Origin: Apium graveolens
Taxonomy: Eukaryota > Streptophyta > Magnoliopsida > Apiales > Apiaceae
Assembly: GCF_009905375.1 (NCBI RefSeq)
Contig: NC_133650.1
Coordinates: 142,677,296-142,741,295, forward strand
Length of the DNA: 64,000 nucleotides
Reading direction: 5' to 3'
In this document: one piece after another, positions 1 through 12,500 of the stretch
Position numbering within the stretch: position 1 is the first letter of the stretch
How the letters are laid out: every line of letters starts with the position of its first letter
The notes under the pieces: model-generated
The model's database searches: none
What the model was told of the DNA's origin: nothing
Seen by the model: only the letters and a program-made list of their open reading frames with translations
Translations under genes and position numbers: made by a program

Positions 1-3000
1 AGGAACCCAAAATATAATGAAGTGGAAAATAAAGATTTTAAATTAAAAAGATGACCCCAATTATGGGGAGTAGGAAGAAATATTTAGACTGAGAAAGCAG
101 AAGTCGAGCAAGATAGGAAGAACCGGAATGGTACTCCTATTGGGCAATCCATAGACCTGCCTAAAACAAAACTTATACTTTTACCCCTAACCACCACCTT
201 GAGGAAACAATGTGGTGTGAAATTCTTTCAGGACCTTTAAGTCGCTAAGCTCTCAGAGTTTCAAGGAACAAGCTGACCCAGTCGAGGCAAGAGCCTGGCT
301 AAAGGAAATACAGGAATCATTTGAGATTCCAAATGATTGACGAATCACAAAAGAGTGTTTTTGTCACTTACCCTCCTAAGAGTGAGACCACCCGCTGGTA
401 AAAGGCCAAGGAAGGCACGAAGCCAGAGGTTATGATAAACTGATTTAAGTTCAGTAAGTTGTTTTCGGGAAAGTACTTCCCAAGGTTATGGAAATAGTGT
501 AAAAGCTTTAGAGCCAGAACAAAGGCAGACGAGTATGATGAATTATGAATCTAAGTTGTAAAAGTTATCAAGATTCGTTCTGAGGACACGAATCCAGAAT
601 GATGGGATGTTTAAAATCGATGCTTATGTTGGGTTGGTTCATGAAATAATGATAAGAGAAAGGAAAATAAAAAGAAACTGAAGTGGAAAGGAATATAAAG
701 GCAAGAGAGTTTGAGGAATGATAAGGGAGTTGGGTATGAGGAAACCCTAAGGACTCGTAGTAATAGAAATAGAAAAGTATGTGATCGTCAGGACGAGGGT
801 GATTCACCATGAGTTAAATTGATGGTTGAAAGTATAAGAGATACATATATTTTATCCCCTGTAATTTGGGAGGATTCGAGGAAACCTTGAGATAATTCGA
901 AGAATAAATAATGAGACGCGGATAGACTGAGGAGTAAAGAAAGTAAGAAATTAAGAAAATTGGATGAAGGAAGTAACCTTCAAGAAGGTGAAGTGTAAGA
1001 CCGGTGGCATGATACCCAGAAAGGGAGACGCCATATATGAAAGATATCCCAACATTGAGGTGACTGTTGAGATAAACAACAAAAGTAAATAAGGATTTAT
1101 TAAGAAGAAGTTCACGTTGAACACGACCAATATCTTCCAGAACATCCATGTGATCATTACCAAATCAGGAAAGAAAAGGGGATAACCGTTGTTATCTTTT
1201 GGAGGCCATATTGATTGTCCTCATTTTGTATACAGATGTTATTGTGAAATTAGGCATCTACTATCGAGGTGGGAATGATTGAATAAGACACCCTTATCAG
1301 GGATATATGACTTGATTTATCCATGGAAGGATGCAGGTACCTTTTAAAGGTGGAATTAAGGATAAAACATCGGTAACTTAAAATGAATCCTAGGGGAATG
1401 CATAAAGGTTGGCATTTCACCCTTAATAGGGACAGTATGAGTTTTGACAGTATGATTGGAAAGGGTTAAGGTAACAATAACCTTTAAGAATCAGTGGAGA
1501 AATTTTTCAGAGGTATATAGACAATGGTTTTAGTATTAGTAAATGGTATTTTGATATGCCCTGTATATAGGGAATACAGGAGGAACGATTGAAGGATAAT
1601 CTTAGAGGTTTTACAAGGAGAAAGGTAATATTCAAAATTCTCAAGAATAGAAATGTTGATAAAGGAAATATGATGTAATTATAATGATGCCAAGTGGGGC
1701 ACGTGTTAAACCACAAGAAAGTATGGATCGAACCAGTAAAGGTCGAAATTGTTCAGGGCAATTAGGACCTAAGATAAAAGATGTTCTAAGTACGATCGAG
1801 AGTCAGTCGCTATAGTGATTAACCTCTCAAGACTGAGGCAATAACTTATGGAAAAATGGTGATAATTTTTTTTTATTTTTACTCATCAGACTTTAAGGAA
1901 AATATCTTCACATAAGCTGTGATTGAAATGAGATAGAATTTTTTTTGGAGGTGGTTAAAATGACATTGACTGTAAGGAAATTTTACTATCAGGAAAGGCC
2001 AAAGAGGTGGCCGACACTTTAAAGGTAAAAGGATAATTATCGGCGCTCGTGCCAGAAGAATACAATGATAATGGTTAAAGCCGTGAAGATGGTATTATGG
2101 TTTGGAAGATTGACATTCCTTCTGATGACTGTGCAATACCCAACCGTAATAGTAGTTGGTAAAGGTTTAATTCGTGTAATCGCCATGAGCGGGCTATCTA
2201 TCTTAGAAGGTCCTATCTTGAGAGTAATCCAGGACCATATTTCAAAAAAAAAGGGACTAAATGAACCTTTGAGTTAAGTCTTAAATTGAAGGCATACGAT
2301 TAAGAATGGTATTAACCTGCTATCGTTGCTTTGACTGAAACTCTTCTGTAATTTTATCTACTTCATGTCATGAAAGTACGTCAAGTTCAGGAGTGTTCTT
2401 CATGAATCATGAACGGTGATCATGTTACCTCCTTAGGAGAATTAGATACGAGATGTATGGACTCCGTATGGTTAGCTATTAAGACTTCATGGAAAATGAA
2501 TGACTACAGTAGGTCAGTGGTGGACCATAGTAAGGCAGCAATGATTCTGCGAGTAATGAGCTGATTACAACCGTGAGAGTTGTACTGGAATGGGTGTTGA
2601 GATTGAGTACCACTAATCGGGTCATGGTAGTGTATAAGTTATCATTGATAGACTAATTAAGTAGAGTATCTACCTATTGAATATTATTCTTTCTTATCAA
2701 TAGAGAGTCGTATTACTATACGAGGAAGGTTGCGGTGCAAGCATAGAATTTTATTAACGATGATGTATAAAATGAGATTCCAGATTCGATTTTCGATGTC
2801 GAGGGAGTTTCATAGGTGATTGAGTATAAGCTCGAGGAAGAGCATGGGTCCGTAGAATGATGGGTGGAATAATAAATATTTAGGCATGTGAAATACGATG
2901 CTATAATACTTGATGTTGATATAAATACACATATGTTTTGTTCTCCTATGACAAACCTCTATACTTCAGAGGTAGGTTCCAAGCCAGATATTTTGTGGCA

Positions 3001-4249
3001 GTATATTTTTTCATATATACAATTCTCTTCAATTCGTTCTTTTCTCTTCTTTTCATTTCATTTAAACTGAGAAGAACAACCCTTCCAGAAGGGGAGGTAT
3101 TGCCGAATGACTATCTATCTGTGTGATAGAAGCCGAGTAGGATACCAGCTATTATTTAATTGCTTGTCAAGTACTAAAGGCTGGCCACCTTCTGTACTAA
3201 CTATGCGATATAACAAGTGTTCATGATCATAGTGATCTCTCAATGAATTCTTTTACTTCTATATGATTGATCAAACTTTGGGAAATAGAAACAGCTGAAA
3301 AAGGAGTAATAAAGTTGTGGTAGTATTCGGAATGGAAACACATTCGTGATACTAAGGTTGACGTGGTTATTAAAAGGTTATAGAACGCTAACGAGCAAAA
3401 GTATAACCAGTAGTAAATTAGGAACGGAAGGTAGTAGCGATTACGAACTGGAAAAGAATGGGTATTGAGAAGCAAAAGCTCTAATGCTAAAAGCTATAAT
3501 GAAAGTCTGTGCAATAGACTTGCAAGAAATTGGAATGATCACATAACGCGGATTGAGTTTTCTCACGACAATAGATCATATGTCAGTATTGAGATATCGC
3601 CATATGAGATTTTTTAGGGAAGACAATGTCGATTCCCCTTATGTTAGGATGAAGTTGTAGAGCGCAAAATGCTCGGACCCGCAGTAGTCCAAAGGACCAA
3701 GGATATAATAGACCTAATCGGAGGACGGCTGGTAGTAGCCAAGATGGACATAAGAAGCATGTTGATTTGACACGAAAGGACAAGGAATAGGAAGTAGGGG
3801 ACCTAGTGTTGTTATAGGTATTCCCTTGGAAAGGAAGGATGAGGTTCAGAAAGAAATAAAAGCTAAGTCCATGAATTGTTGTACCCTTGGATATATTAAG
3901 ACGTATCGGGAGGATAGCATATGAGCTAGCCCTAACCCCGAACATGTAGCAGGTCGTAACGTGTTTCACGTATCAATGTTAAGGAAGTGTAATTCAGATG
4001 CCAGATAAATAGGGGCATATGAGCGCATAGATATGCAACCCGACGTAACCTATATGGAGCAACCAGGAAGGGTTATAGAGTGAAAAGGAACAAGTGCTTA
4101 GGAGAAGGATTATCAAACTAGGCAGAGTTTGGTGGTAGGACCACAATGTGGGAAAATTTACTCGAGAGTTAGAAAGTGCAATGCTAAGAGAGTATCCCTA
4201 TTCATTTTCTATCTGATTCCGGGACGGAATCCTTTTAAGGAGGGGAGAC
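1..4249 (+). pseudogene. Decayed Tekay-like gypsy gag-pol interior
   Basis: This is the interior of a Ty3/gypsy element of the same group as the complete copy at 21341-35428, broken by many stops and frameshifts. Recognisable pieces in order are the gag start of the conserved block (about 190-480, matching the stretch around ADPVEARAWLKE), the end of RNase H (about 1960-2030), the integrase C-terminal part (about 3580-3960) and the chromodomain tail (about 3980-4210). From the gag match to the 3' LTR it spans about 4.0 kb against about 4.4 kb in the complete copy, so small deletions add up to a few hundred bases. The 5' LTR lies outside the window. No open frame longer than about 130 codons remains, so no protein is expected. 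Confidence 0.85.
4237..4249 (+). other. Polypurine tract of decayed Tekay element
   Basis: The 13 purine-rich bases AAGGAGGGGAGAC lie directly before the LTR start TGTAATAACCCC. This is the plus-strand primer site for reverse transcription. The same sequence stands before the 3' LTR of gypsy-1 at 25344-25356 on the other strand. Confidence 0.8.
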
Positions 4250-7200
4250 TGTAATAACCCCAATTTTTGGAAAATTTTGAAACCCTTATGAATAGTGTTT
4301 TTGCTGAATGAGAAAACTTTTCATGCCACACTATATAGGGGTTCTGTTATGGATATTCTGAGATTTTATTAGTACTCTATATGGTATATAAGTGTATGTA
4401 AAGATCGTCAGAATCCAATTCCGAACACTTTGATTTTTCCCGGAAATCCACTAGATACGAAAAGAATTGAGTATAAGGTAACAAGATAAGAAGGATTTAA
4501 ATTAAAGGATTATAAGAGAGGATCATAAAAGGAATATAATATATTGAGAAAAGTTAAGGGAACCTCAGTAATAAGATCCCGGGTATGATCCCTCAAACGA
4601 TAAATGAAAACGAAAGTTAAGCGAACCGTATAACAGATCAGCGGTCATCAGGAAAACAATTAGGAAGTTAATCAAAGAGATTAGAGGGGATGATGTCATC
4701 CAACCAATGGGAAGAGGACAAAGAGGGAAGGATGACACCACATGATGACATAAGCATGACATAGGAGGGAAGGAGGTGTGGTTGGCTATTAACCACACAA
4801 TTTGCAAGGTTAATAAAGTAATTAACCAAAATCTAAACAAAAACAACCAACCAAAAGCAAAACACAAAAATCATTTCATCTTCTTCAAGCCTTTGCTCTC
4901 GGCTTTTCTTGTTTTCAAAGAGAAGAATTTCAAAGATCCAAGCTTCCTAAATTGGTGAGTTAATTCTCTAGTCTTCCTTATGCATAGTTATGGCTACCTT
5001 ATGAGTTTAAGCCTCTAATTCTTTCTCAATCTTCTTCATTAAATCAATGAAGAAGACAATGAATAGTGTTTTCAAGTTTTTAACTTGAAATTTTTCTTGT
5101 TTTCCTTTAAGATCCAAGCATCCCTAAGACTTCTCAAAGCTTCTTAAGGCTTCCTAGCTACTCCCACCACTTCAAGGAAGGTATATCATCTCCAAACCCT
5201 AGATTCCTATGTTTAATAAGATGATTTTGATTATTATGGTGATATTGTAGCTTAATGTTTGTGGTTTAGAGTTTGGGTTGAAGTGGTATTGAAATGGAAT
5301 GGTAAATCTTGTTGTTTTGGTTAAAAGAATGTAGTATAGTTAAATTCAAGCTTAGGCATAAGTATGAATGTTAAAATTGAGTTGATTTGGGGCCGTTGTA
5401 ATGTAGTTTAGATGGAGGTTGATTGGGTTGTGAATTGGAGTTGAAATTGTGGTTGTTTGAATTTGTTTAAATTTGGGAAATCGCGTAAACATAGCCGTCG
5501 TAACGTCCGATTTTCTTTAGACTGTTTTTCTGCATAACATTAAGACCCGAGAACCCCCTGCTAGATTATGACCATTGCCATGTCTAGATAGCTCGTGTTA
5601 CGAGCTTCGTTTTGATATGTAGTTCGTTCGATTCCGATGCACGGTTTAGGAGAAACGACCGTTTCAAGTAACGGCGTTTCGCGAACGAACCCTTACCGCT
5701 CGCCTTACTTTGAAGCATCGGTTAAGACCTTAAAGGGTTAATTAATGTATGAAACAATTATTTTAAGTGTGTTAGGAAGTTGGTAAGACACTGGAATCGC
5801 CTTAAAACTCGTAATGGTTAATTTATTAAAAATGGTGGAGCCGAGGGTACTCGAGTGACTTAAGAGAATCAGTAAGCGCAAAACGAGCGTCAGAGTCTAA
5901 GTTGGTTAGAGTATAGATTTACAAGTGACTTTGGTTTAATTCCAACTTACTTGTTGTTTATAGGTTAGCAGACTCGTCCCGAGCCATTCGTAACCTCCAG
6001 TCGCTCAGGCAAGTTTTCTACCCGTTATACTGTTGTTGTGATGTATATATGTATATGCATTATCTTGTGATAGATGCATGTTGGTTAATTAGCAAATTTT
6101 GTGATATATTGAAGCATGCTGATATGGTATATATATATGCATGCCTGTTTCGTATTCTTGCCATATATATCTGTTGGTTCAGTTGATAATACATATGTTA
6201 GAGAATAGCGGTAATTTGCATATACCCTTAGTATAGGGACCCAAAGGTGAAAACATTCTCTAAAACCGGGAGTCGAGGATCCCGAGTTGATTTTATATAT
6301 ATATTTTTATATATATATGGTTATAGTTTTCAAAACTATTAATCGAATAAGGTTTATTCGATAACTTTAACTTTATTTTATTATTGAATATTATTTCAAA
6401 TATTCATCCGAGGACTTATGACTCCTTTATTTTATTATTGAATATTATTTCAAATATTCATTCGAGGGCTTATGACTTCTTTATTTTATTAAATGAATAT
6501 TATTTTGAATATTCATTCGAGGACTTATGACTTCTTTTATTTTATTATTTGAATATTATTTGAATATTCATTCGAGGGCTTATGACTCCTTTATATTATT
6601 TATTGAATATTATTTGAATATTCATTCGAGGGCTTATGACTCAGTTTATATTATTTAATGAATATTATTTGAATATTCATTTGAGGATCTATGACTCCGA
6701 TTATTTGCTGAGATATATTCTTTATTTTATTAAAGAATAAGGTGTCAATAATCAAACTTATCTTTGATTATTCAAATAAAGATAGTACTTTCGTATAAGT
6801 ATATCTTTGGTTATTTAATACTCATTTCAAGTATAAGTTTTAAAACTTCTACTTCAATTATTTTTATAAAGATTATTCTTTATGGGAATATTATTTAAAT
6901 AATAATATTCAGATATTTTCTAATATATTGGGACTGATTTATTTCATTAAATCAGCATGACTCCAAACACTCCTTAAAGTGTTTTCGAGTCTTCAAAATG
7001 ATTTTTAAAAGTTAGAGCGGATCCCAAAACTCATTTTTATATTTAAGATCTTCATTTTTAAAGGGGATTTAAATACTCGTTCAAAATTTGAGGGATCCGG
7101 CTCAGTGGTGTATTTTACATTCGCAACGAGGTTGCTGTTTTGAGAAAACATCTTGATTACTTGCCCATCGTTCGGGAAGTAAGTTCATCTATTTGAGTCG

Positions 7201-8465
7201 GCATAAGCAACATGGGCTCAGTGGGCGTCCATGAAAGTGTAAGTGGCTCAGTGGGAGTCCATCAAATGCATAAGTGGCTGAGTGGCAGTCCAGCATAAGG
7301 TCCTATTGCGGCCAGGGTGATGACCAGTGGGGAATTCGTCCATCTACTAGTAGAAAAGGTTACTTATTGGTATCTTTGCCTGATCAGCAAGATATCAGGT
7401 TTATGGCAAAATTCTTTCCTTTCCAAATTTATTGGATATTGCAATTCTGTTCATACTTTGCATGACAGAGGTTTTCAGGAAACGTATGTATATATATAGG
7501 TGTATATATATATCGGGACTTAATGAAGTATATCATAACTTCATTTCCTTCAAAATATTTCAAAGATTGAATCTATTCAAGTCTTATCTTGTAGTCTCAT
7601 CAGTGTGATGAACTTTTGAAACTAATTATAACTTGAACGGTGGTGGTTCAAGTAGTATTCGGAAAAGATATAAGTATATTGGAGTATCTTGTAACTTCAT
7701 CTTTTAAACTTATATCTAGTAAATGATTATCTTATGCATGACAAAGATTTTCAGAAAAACGTTGAGACAAGGTTAGATATATGAGATCACCTTACAACGA
7801 TATTTTTATACAGTTATACACTGGAACTCTGTGTGTATTATGCATGGAAGAGGACTTCCCATATTTTGAAAAGTATATATGTATATATACTGAATATTTT
7901 GCGACTTCATCACATTAAGATATCAAACTTGGTTCATTTCTTTTGACCAAGACTATCATGAGTACTATGAGAAGGCTCATATATTGTTAATCATTATACA
8001 TATTATTTTGGTGGGCTTGCTGCTCACCCTTGCTTTCTTCTTTCATCACACAACAACAGATAGAAAAGATGAACAGGACTAAGCTCCCAATTCGCAGGCG
8101 GATAGGAAATATTCCGTAGTTTCCTGTAGGCATGGATGTCGCTGTAGCCGAGGTAGGAACTACCAATAGGCTAGGTTTTTAACTTATGATGTACCAGACT
8201 TATGTATAATTATGAATTGTAATAATGGCAAAGAAATGTAAATTTATTCAGAAACATTTTTAAGGTATATTGACATATAATTGTGGAATAAAACGACTTG
8301 TGATTATTTTTGTATATTCATCTCTGAGACTATAACTTGTGGTGTGTGTGTTTATTGTGGGGTCACAGTACAGAGTAGTTGATTAATTATTAAGATTGGG
8401 TGTTATTAAGGGAAATAGAACTCGTGACAACCCGGATCCCCGGCCCCGGATTTGGGGGTGTTACA
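4250..8465 (+). repeat. Tekay-like 3' LTR, 4216 bp
   Basis: The LTR runs from TGTAATAACCCC to GGGGGTGTTACA, with TG...CA ends, and is colinear with the two 4003-bp LTRs of gypsy-1, which lie in inverse orientation. It follows a polypurine tract and is followed directly by copia sequence, so it is the 3' LTR of an element that inserted into copia-1. The uninterrupted site is seen in copia-C near 61851-61861. The candidate target duplication is CTTCA at 8466-8470; the partner copy lies outside the window. Short open frames inside it are not conserved in length between LTR copies. Confidence 0.9.
6370..6705 (+). repeat. Tandem array of hairpin-forming 55-bp units in LTR
   Basis: Six head-to-tail units of about 55 bp lie in the middle of the LTR. 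Each has an AT-rich spacer, then a near-palindrome like GAATATTATTTGAATATTC, then CATTCGAGG.CTTATGACTC. The gypsy-1 LTRs carry about five units at the matching place. The array lies in the part of the LTR after the conserved GGGACCCAAAGGTGAAAA block. Confidence 0.75.
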
Positions 8466-8535
8466 CTTCACATCAACCTTCCCATCAAATCTTTTCTCAC
8501 AAACTTACCTTCATACTTTTTCTATCAAAAACACC

Positions 8536-8805
8536 ATGGTCAGATACAACATGTTTTTGAGCTACGAAACCTTCAATATGGAGCTAAGCTGTGCCGATTG
8601 GCGGCAGGAATGGCACGTCACTGCCATTCCTGATGAGATATGGGACTCTATCCCACAGGAGGTACTCACCCACCTCATGTTCTTCTATATGGATTACCAT
8701 CGCCATCTGGAGCGATTGGAGGAGGAAAGGCTGGAAGCTCTCCGCCAGCAAGAGCGAATCATTCGACTTGCCATTCTGTTTGTCGAGAGTAGGAAGAAGA
8801 AATGA
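8536..8805 (+). CDS. Small 89-aa ORF downstream of copia pol
   Basis: I do not recognise this 89-residue protein. It starts at ATG 8536 (MVRYNMFL) and ends RKKK-stop. It has an aromatic and acidic first half (WRQEW, DEIWDSIPQE), a strongly charged helix-like stretch around residues 55-77 (HLERLEEERLEALRQQERI), a short hydrophobic run (IIRLAILFV) and a basic tail. The copy in copia-C at 61922-62191 has exactly the same length, no stop and no indel, although the gag-pol beside it has many stops. Base composition is richer in GC than the flanks. The Tekay LTR ends 70 bp upstream and separates it from the promoter-like sequence seen in copia-C. A membrane-associated or nucleic-acid-binding accessory role is speculation. 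Confidence 0.65.
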   Translation: MVRYNMFLSYETFNMELSCADWRQEWHVTAIPDEIWDSIPQEVLTHLMFFYMDYHRHLERLEEERLEALRQQERIIRLAILFVESRKKK

Positions 8806-9522
8806 TTTATTTTCTTCTTCCTGTTTTTCTTCATCATTAGCCTTGCCCTGCTTCTTGAGCTAGGACTAAGGCTGTTGATGTTAGGTTTAGCAGCTTAGGG
8901 AAATCTTGTATAAATTCCGATGTACATTCAATTTCATGAATGTATTCTCTTGATATATTAATGAAATTTGTTTTTGTTTCAAGATTTTGTCTCTGAGATA
9001 TTTTGTAATGCATTGATAAATCCTGATAAATATTCATATTCTGATGACCATATAAATTCTAAGTTCTGATTTTACTTTATCAGTACTTACTCATCTAATT
9101 TATTTTGGTCATTTTCACTTGATTTATTTTCAGAATATTAATGTTGCAGTGAAAAATAATTAAATAAGTGGGAACGGTTTCAATTTTGAATTAAAACTGT
9201 TTCACCTTGATTAATGGAATATCTGGGTAAGTGGAACGGTTTTTCCTTGAAAAACTGCAAGTGGGTAAGTAATGATTACTGTTTTCTCGAGCCCAGTAAC
9301 TATCCGTTATTACTGCATGTCTGACAGGTGTCCAACGGTTACATTTTTTTTAACAAAAAAAAGTGAGTATAAGTAAGACAGAGAGAAGATTTTTTAATCT
9401 TTTATTTCCTTTCATACTTTTTCTCTACTTGCTTTTACTCTCTTTCTTCTTCTCACGATTGTTTTTTCATACAGACATTTTCTCAAACACCTAACAGGCA
9501 CTCTTAAATCTCAATTTTTCAC
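8806..9522 (+). other. Spacer between small ORF and extra ORF of copia-1
   Basis: This is 717 bp of AT-rich non-coding DNA, conserved in copia-C at 62192-62906. It holds several AACGG words (near 9174, 9234 and 9334) and one TATA-like site (listed separately), and ends in a CT-rich leader of about 120 bp before the extra ORF. Confidence 0.6.
9331..9373 (+). promoter_or_regulatory. Candidate internal promoter for the copia extra ORF
   Basis: TCCAACGGTTA at 9331-9341 fits the plant mitosis-specific activator consensus YCYAACGGYYA exactly. TATAAG follows at 9368-9373, about 150 bp before the extra ORF and ahead of a CT-rich leader. In copia-C the TATAAGTAA word is kept (62751-62759), but the AACGG core there reads AACGA. 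Promoter activity is inferred from position and motifs only. Confidence 0.4.
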
Positions 9523-12500
9523 GTGGTACCTAAGGATTTAATCATTGATGGAGCTAAGTTTGTTCCAAATAACTATGCTGCAATTCTTGATCATGCTGAA
9601 GTTCCATCTGAATTGCATTTTGTGCAAGATCTTCTTGCACATAGTGAGATTGGGTATGCATTGACCCAGCCTTCAGTCTTTTCGAGCCAACAAGTTCTGA
9701 CATTTTGGCGGACTGGGCACTTTGATAATGGTGGTACACATGGCACTCCCAGTATTGTTTTCGAAGTGGGTGATTCTTCATATGCAGTCACTCCTGGTAC
9801 AATACGCAAGGCTCTACATCTCCCAGAAGGATGTACCTTTTCAATTCCAGAGGAATCAACTCTTCAGGATTTAATGGCCCATTTGGGGTATGAACAGAGT
9901 TTGGCAAAGCTTGGGCAGTTGAAACGGGCTCATATCAGAAGAGAATGGAGCTTCTTCTTCGACTGTATCACTAAAGCTTTTAGGAACAAGTGTTCGAATT
10001 TTGATGCTATCCCAATTCTGAGTCAGCACATCGGGTATGCTATTATAAACCAAACTCATTTTAATTTTGCAACTGCCATAATTGGTTTTATTGGGGATAG
10101 GATGACAGAGGATAGGAATGTTGTTTACTTTGCTAGATTCTGTCAACTTATATATACTTTTTGTACTGATGAACCTCAATTAGTTAGTTCCTCAACTCCA
10201 CCTTTTAAGGTTGCAAAACGTTACTTTAATGACCTGATAAATGCTGACACTAAGAAATCAGTGGTTAGACCTTTACAGATTCCTCAATCTGTAAAACAGA
10301 TCTTAGTAAATGCTGATCCTGATACTTATAGATCTGTTTATTCTGATGTCCAATCAACAACAACCTCCCAAACACCACAACAACCATCAGCACCTACCAC
10401 CCATTCTACTCAACCAACCCTCAGGCAATATATCAAATCCTATCTCTCCACTTCACAGACAGTTCAACCCTCAACCTCAGTACCTACTGTGAAGCCATCA
10501 TCTTCCAAGCCAAAGAGGACAAAGACTGTTCCTCAAACACCTCAAAAGAGAAGGAGGATTGCCTTGAGAGATGAATCTGTTACTGAGGACCAGGTTCCTT
10601 CTTCAGAACCTATTATTGATGAAGTTGAGAAAGTGACTTCTCAGAAGGATTCTGGAATTGGGGGATCTAGGCTTCTCAAGAGGCTTAGAAGAATGACAGT
10701 TCCTGAAACTCCCAAGGAATCCAAATCTACAAAGAGATACAAGAAACATAGGGCAAAAAGGCCAGTTTTAGATGATAAAGAGGAAGCAGTTAAGGAAGGG
10801 GATCAGGAATCTCTGATCTCACAAGAAAAGGAATTTGCTAAAGTCACTTCTTCTCCATCAACTCCATCTCAGGAAGCTGTTTCTGAAAAGGCCAACACAC
10901 CATCTGTATCTCCTATTAATCCAGGCACAAGTGCTGAAGTAATTTTCTTAAAAGCTCCAACAGCAAATAATCTATCAACAACACCTGTTACTGATGCTGT
11001 TCAAACTCCACAGTTATCTACTACACCTTCTCTGCATCTAAATGCTGATGATCAGAATATAGGTGAGCATCAGGATATGGCTGTTGATCAGACCTTTGAA
11101 CCAGACCAGCAATTAGAGGATGCTGAAGCCTCTATTGCTACTCACACTGTTGTCTTATCCGAAGATACTGATTCTGTAAGTTCTGATGCTGCAAATGCTG
11201 GAGATACTGGTGATGCTGCTCCAAATGCAGATGCTGATGCAGCAGGTCCTTCAGGACATGCACCTCAACAAACTATTCTTAAGTCTGAACTTGTTAAGAA
11301 GTTTGTTACCAGAGAAGCACCAGTGCCTTGGAGTGAAACTCCTGCAGGACAGGAGTGGACTAAGGAGTGGAACTCAGTTTCCTGTGTTCCAACTAAAAAG
11401 CATCTTGCTGAGCACTTGACTAAAGCTGATGAAATGTTAAATTCTGATGATTTCAAAATCCAGCTTAGAGTCACTGCATTGAGTACTAAACATCTACAAG
11501 GTCTTCATTCAGCTACTCATGCAGAGCTACACAAGATTCAGGAAGAATTCATCAAACAGGAATAAATTCAAAAGATTGATAAGAAAAAGTTCTTCCAACC
11601 TACCTTTGATAGGATTGCTTATATTGAGAAGACTCAAGAGAAACAACAAGCTCAGATTAATGATATTCTGACAAATCAAGCTTCTCAGCAATCTCAACTT
11701 ACTGAAATCCAAGCCTCAGTGGAATTGCTTGTCTCTCTTCTACTTCCTGCTGATGCCAAAAAGGGGGAGAAAGTAATTAAGTCCAAATGCAAGACTGACA
11801 AGACACTGAAAGGGAAGGATAATGAAAAGGATGATCAAGGACGCTCTGGAATGGGTAGAGGTCATAGTCAAGGTAGAGGTTTAACATCAAGAAAAGCTGA
11901 AATCAAAAGTTACAGGACAAGTTCTGATACTGGGAAAATAATAAGTTCTGCTACTGGTAAAAGGATAAGTTCTGATGAACTTTTAGATCTTGATGAGGAA
12001 ATGTCAAGACAGTTATTTCTTCAGGAAAATCCAGGAATGGACTTGGAGAGTTTAATGGAGGAAGAAGCTAGACTTAAATCAGAGAAAGTCACATCTAAAT
12101 CTGAAGCTTCTGGTAGAAAGCCACTTCCAAAACTTAAAGGCATTGTGATAAAAGAAAGGACAAATGCTGAAGCAACATTGGCTAAATCACAACCGCAGAT
12201 AGATCCAAGATCCAAGGGTAAAGAAAAGGTTGGTGAACCTATCAAGGTTTATGTGCCTCCTGAGGATGAAGAAATTACTGATGAAAAGGATGATCTTGCT
12301 CTGACTTCAAGAAAAGTTCATAAAACAACCTCTGACATGGCTCAAGTTGTTCAGAGTCAAGATAAAGTAAGTTCTGATATTTCAAAGAAGCAAGTAACCT
12401 CTGACACAGCTCAAGTTAACTTGATATCAGAAGTTAGACCAAAGACACTCCTACCAGGATTCACTAAAGCAAAACAGACTCAACCTTTGAAGACTGCTGC

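Noticed and set aside
10310..10492. Short ORFs in other frames of the extra ORF (also 11186-11419)
   Set aside because: Low-complexity shadows of the Ser/Pro-rich and Ala/Asp-rich parts.
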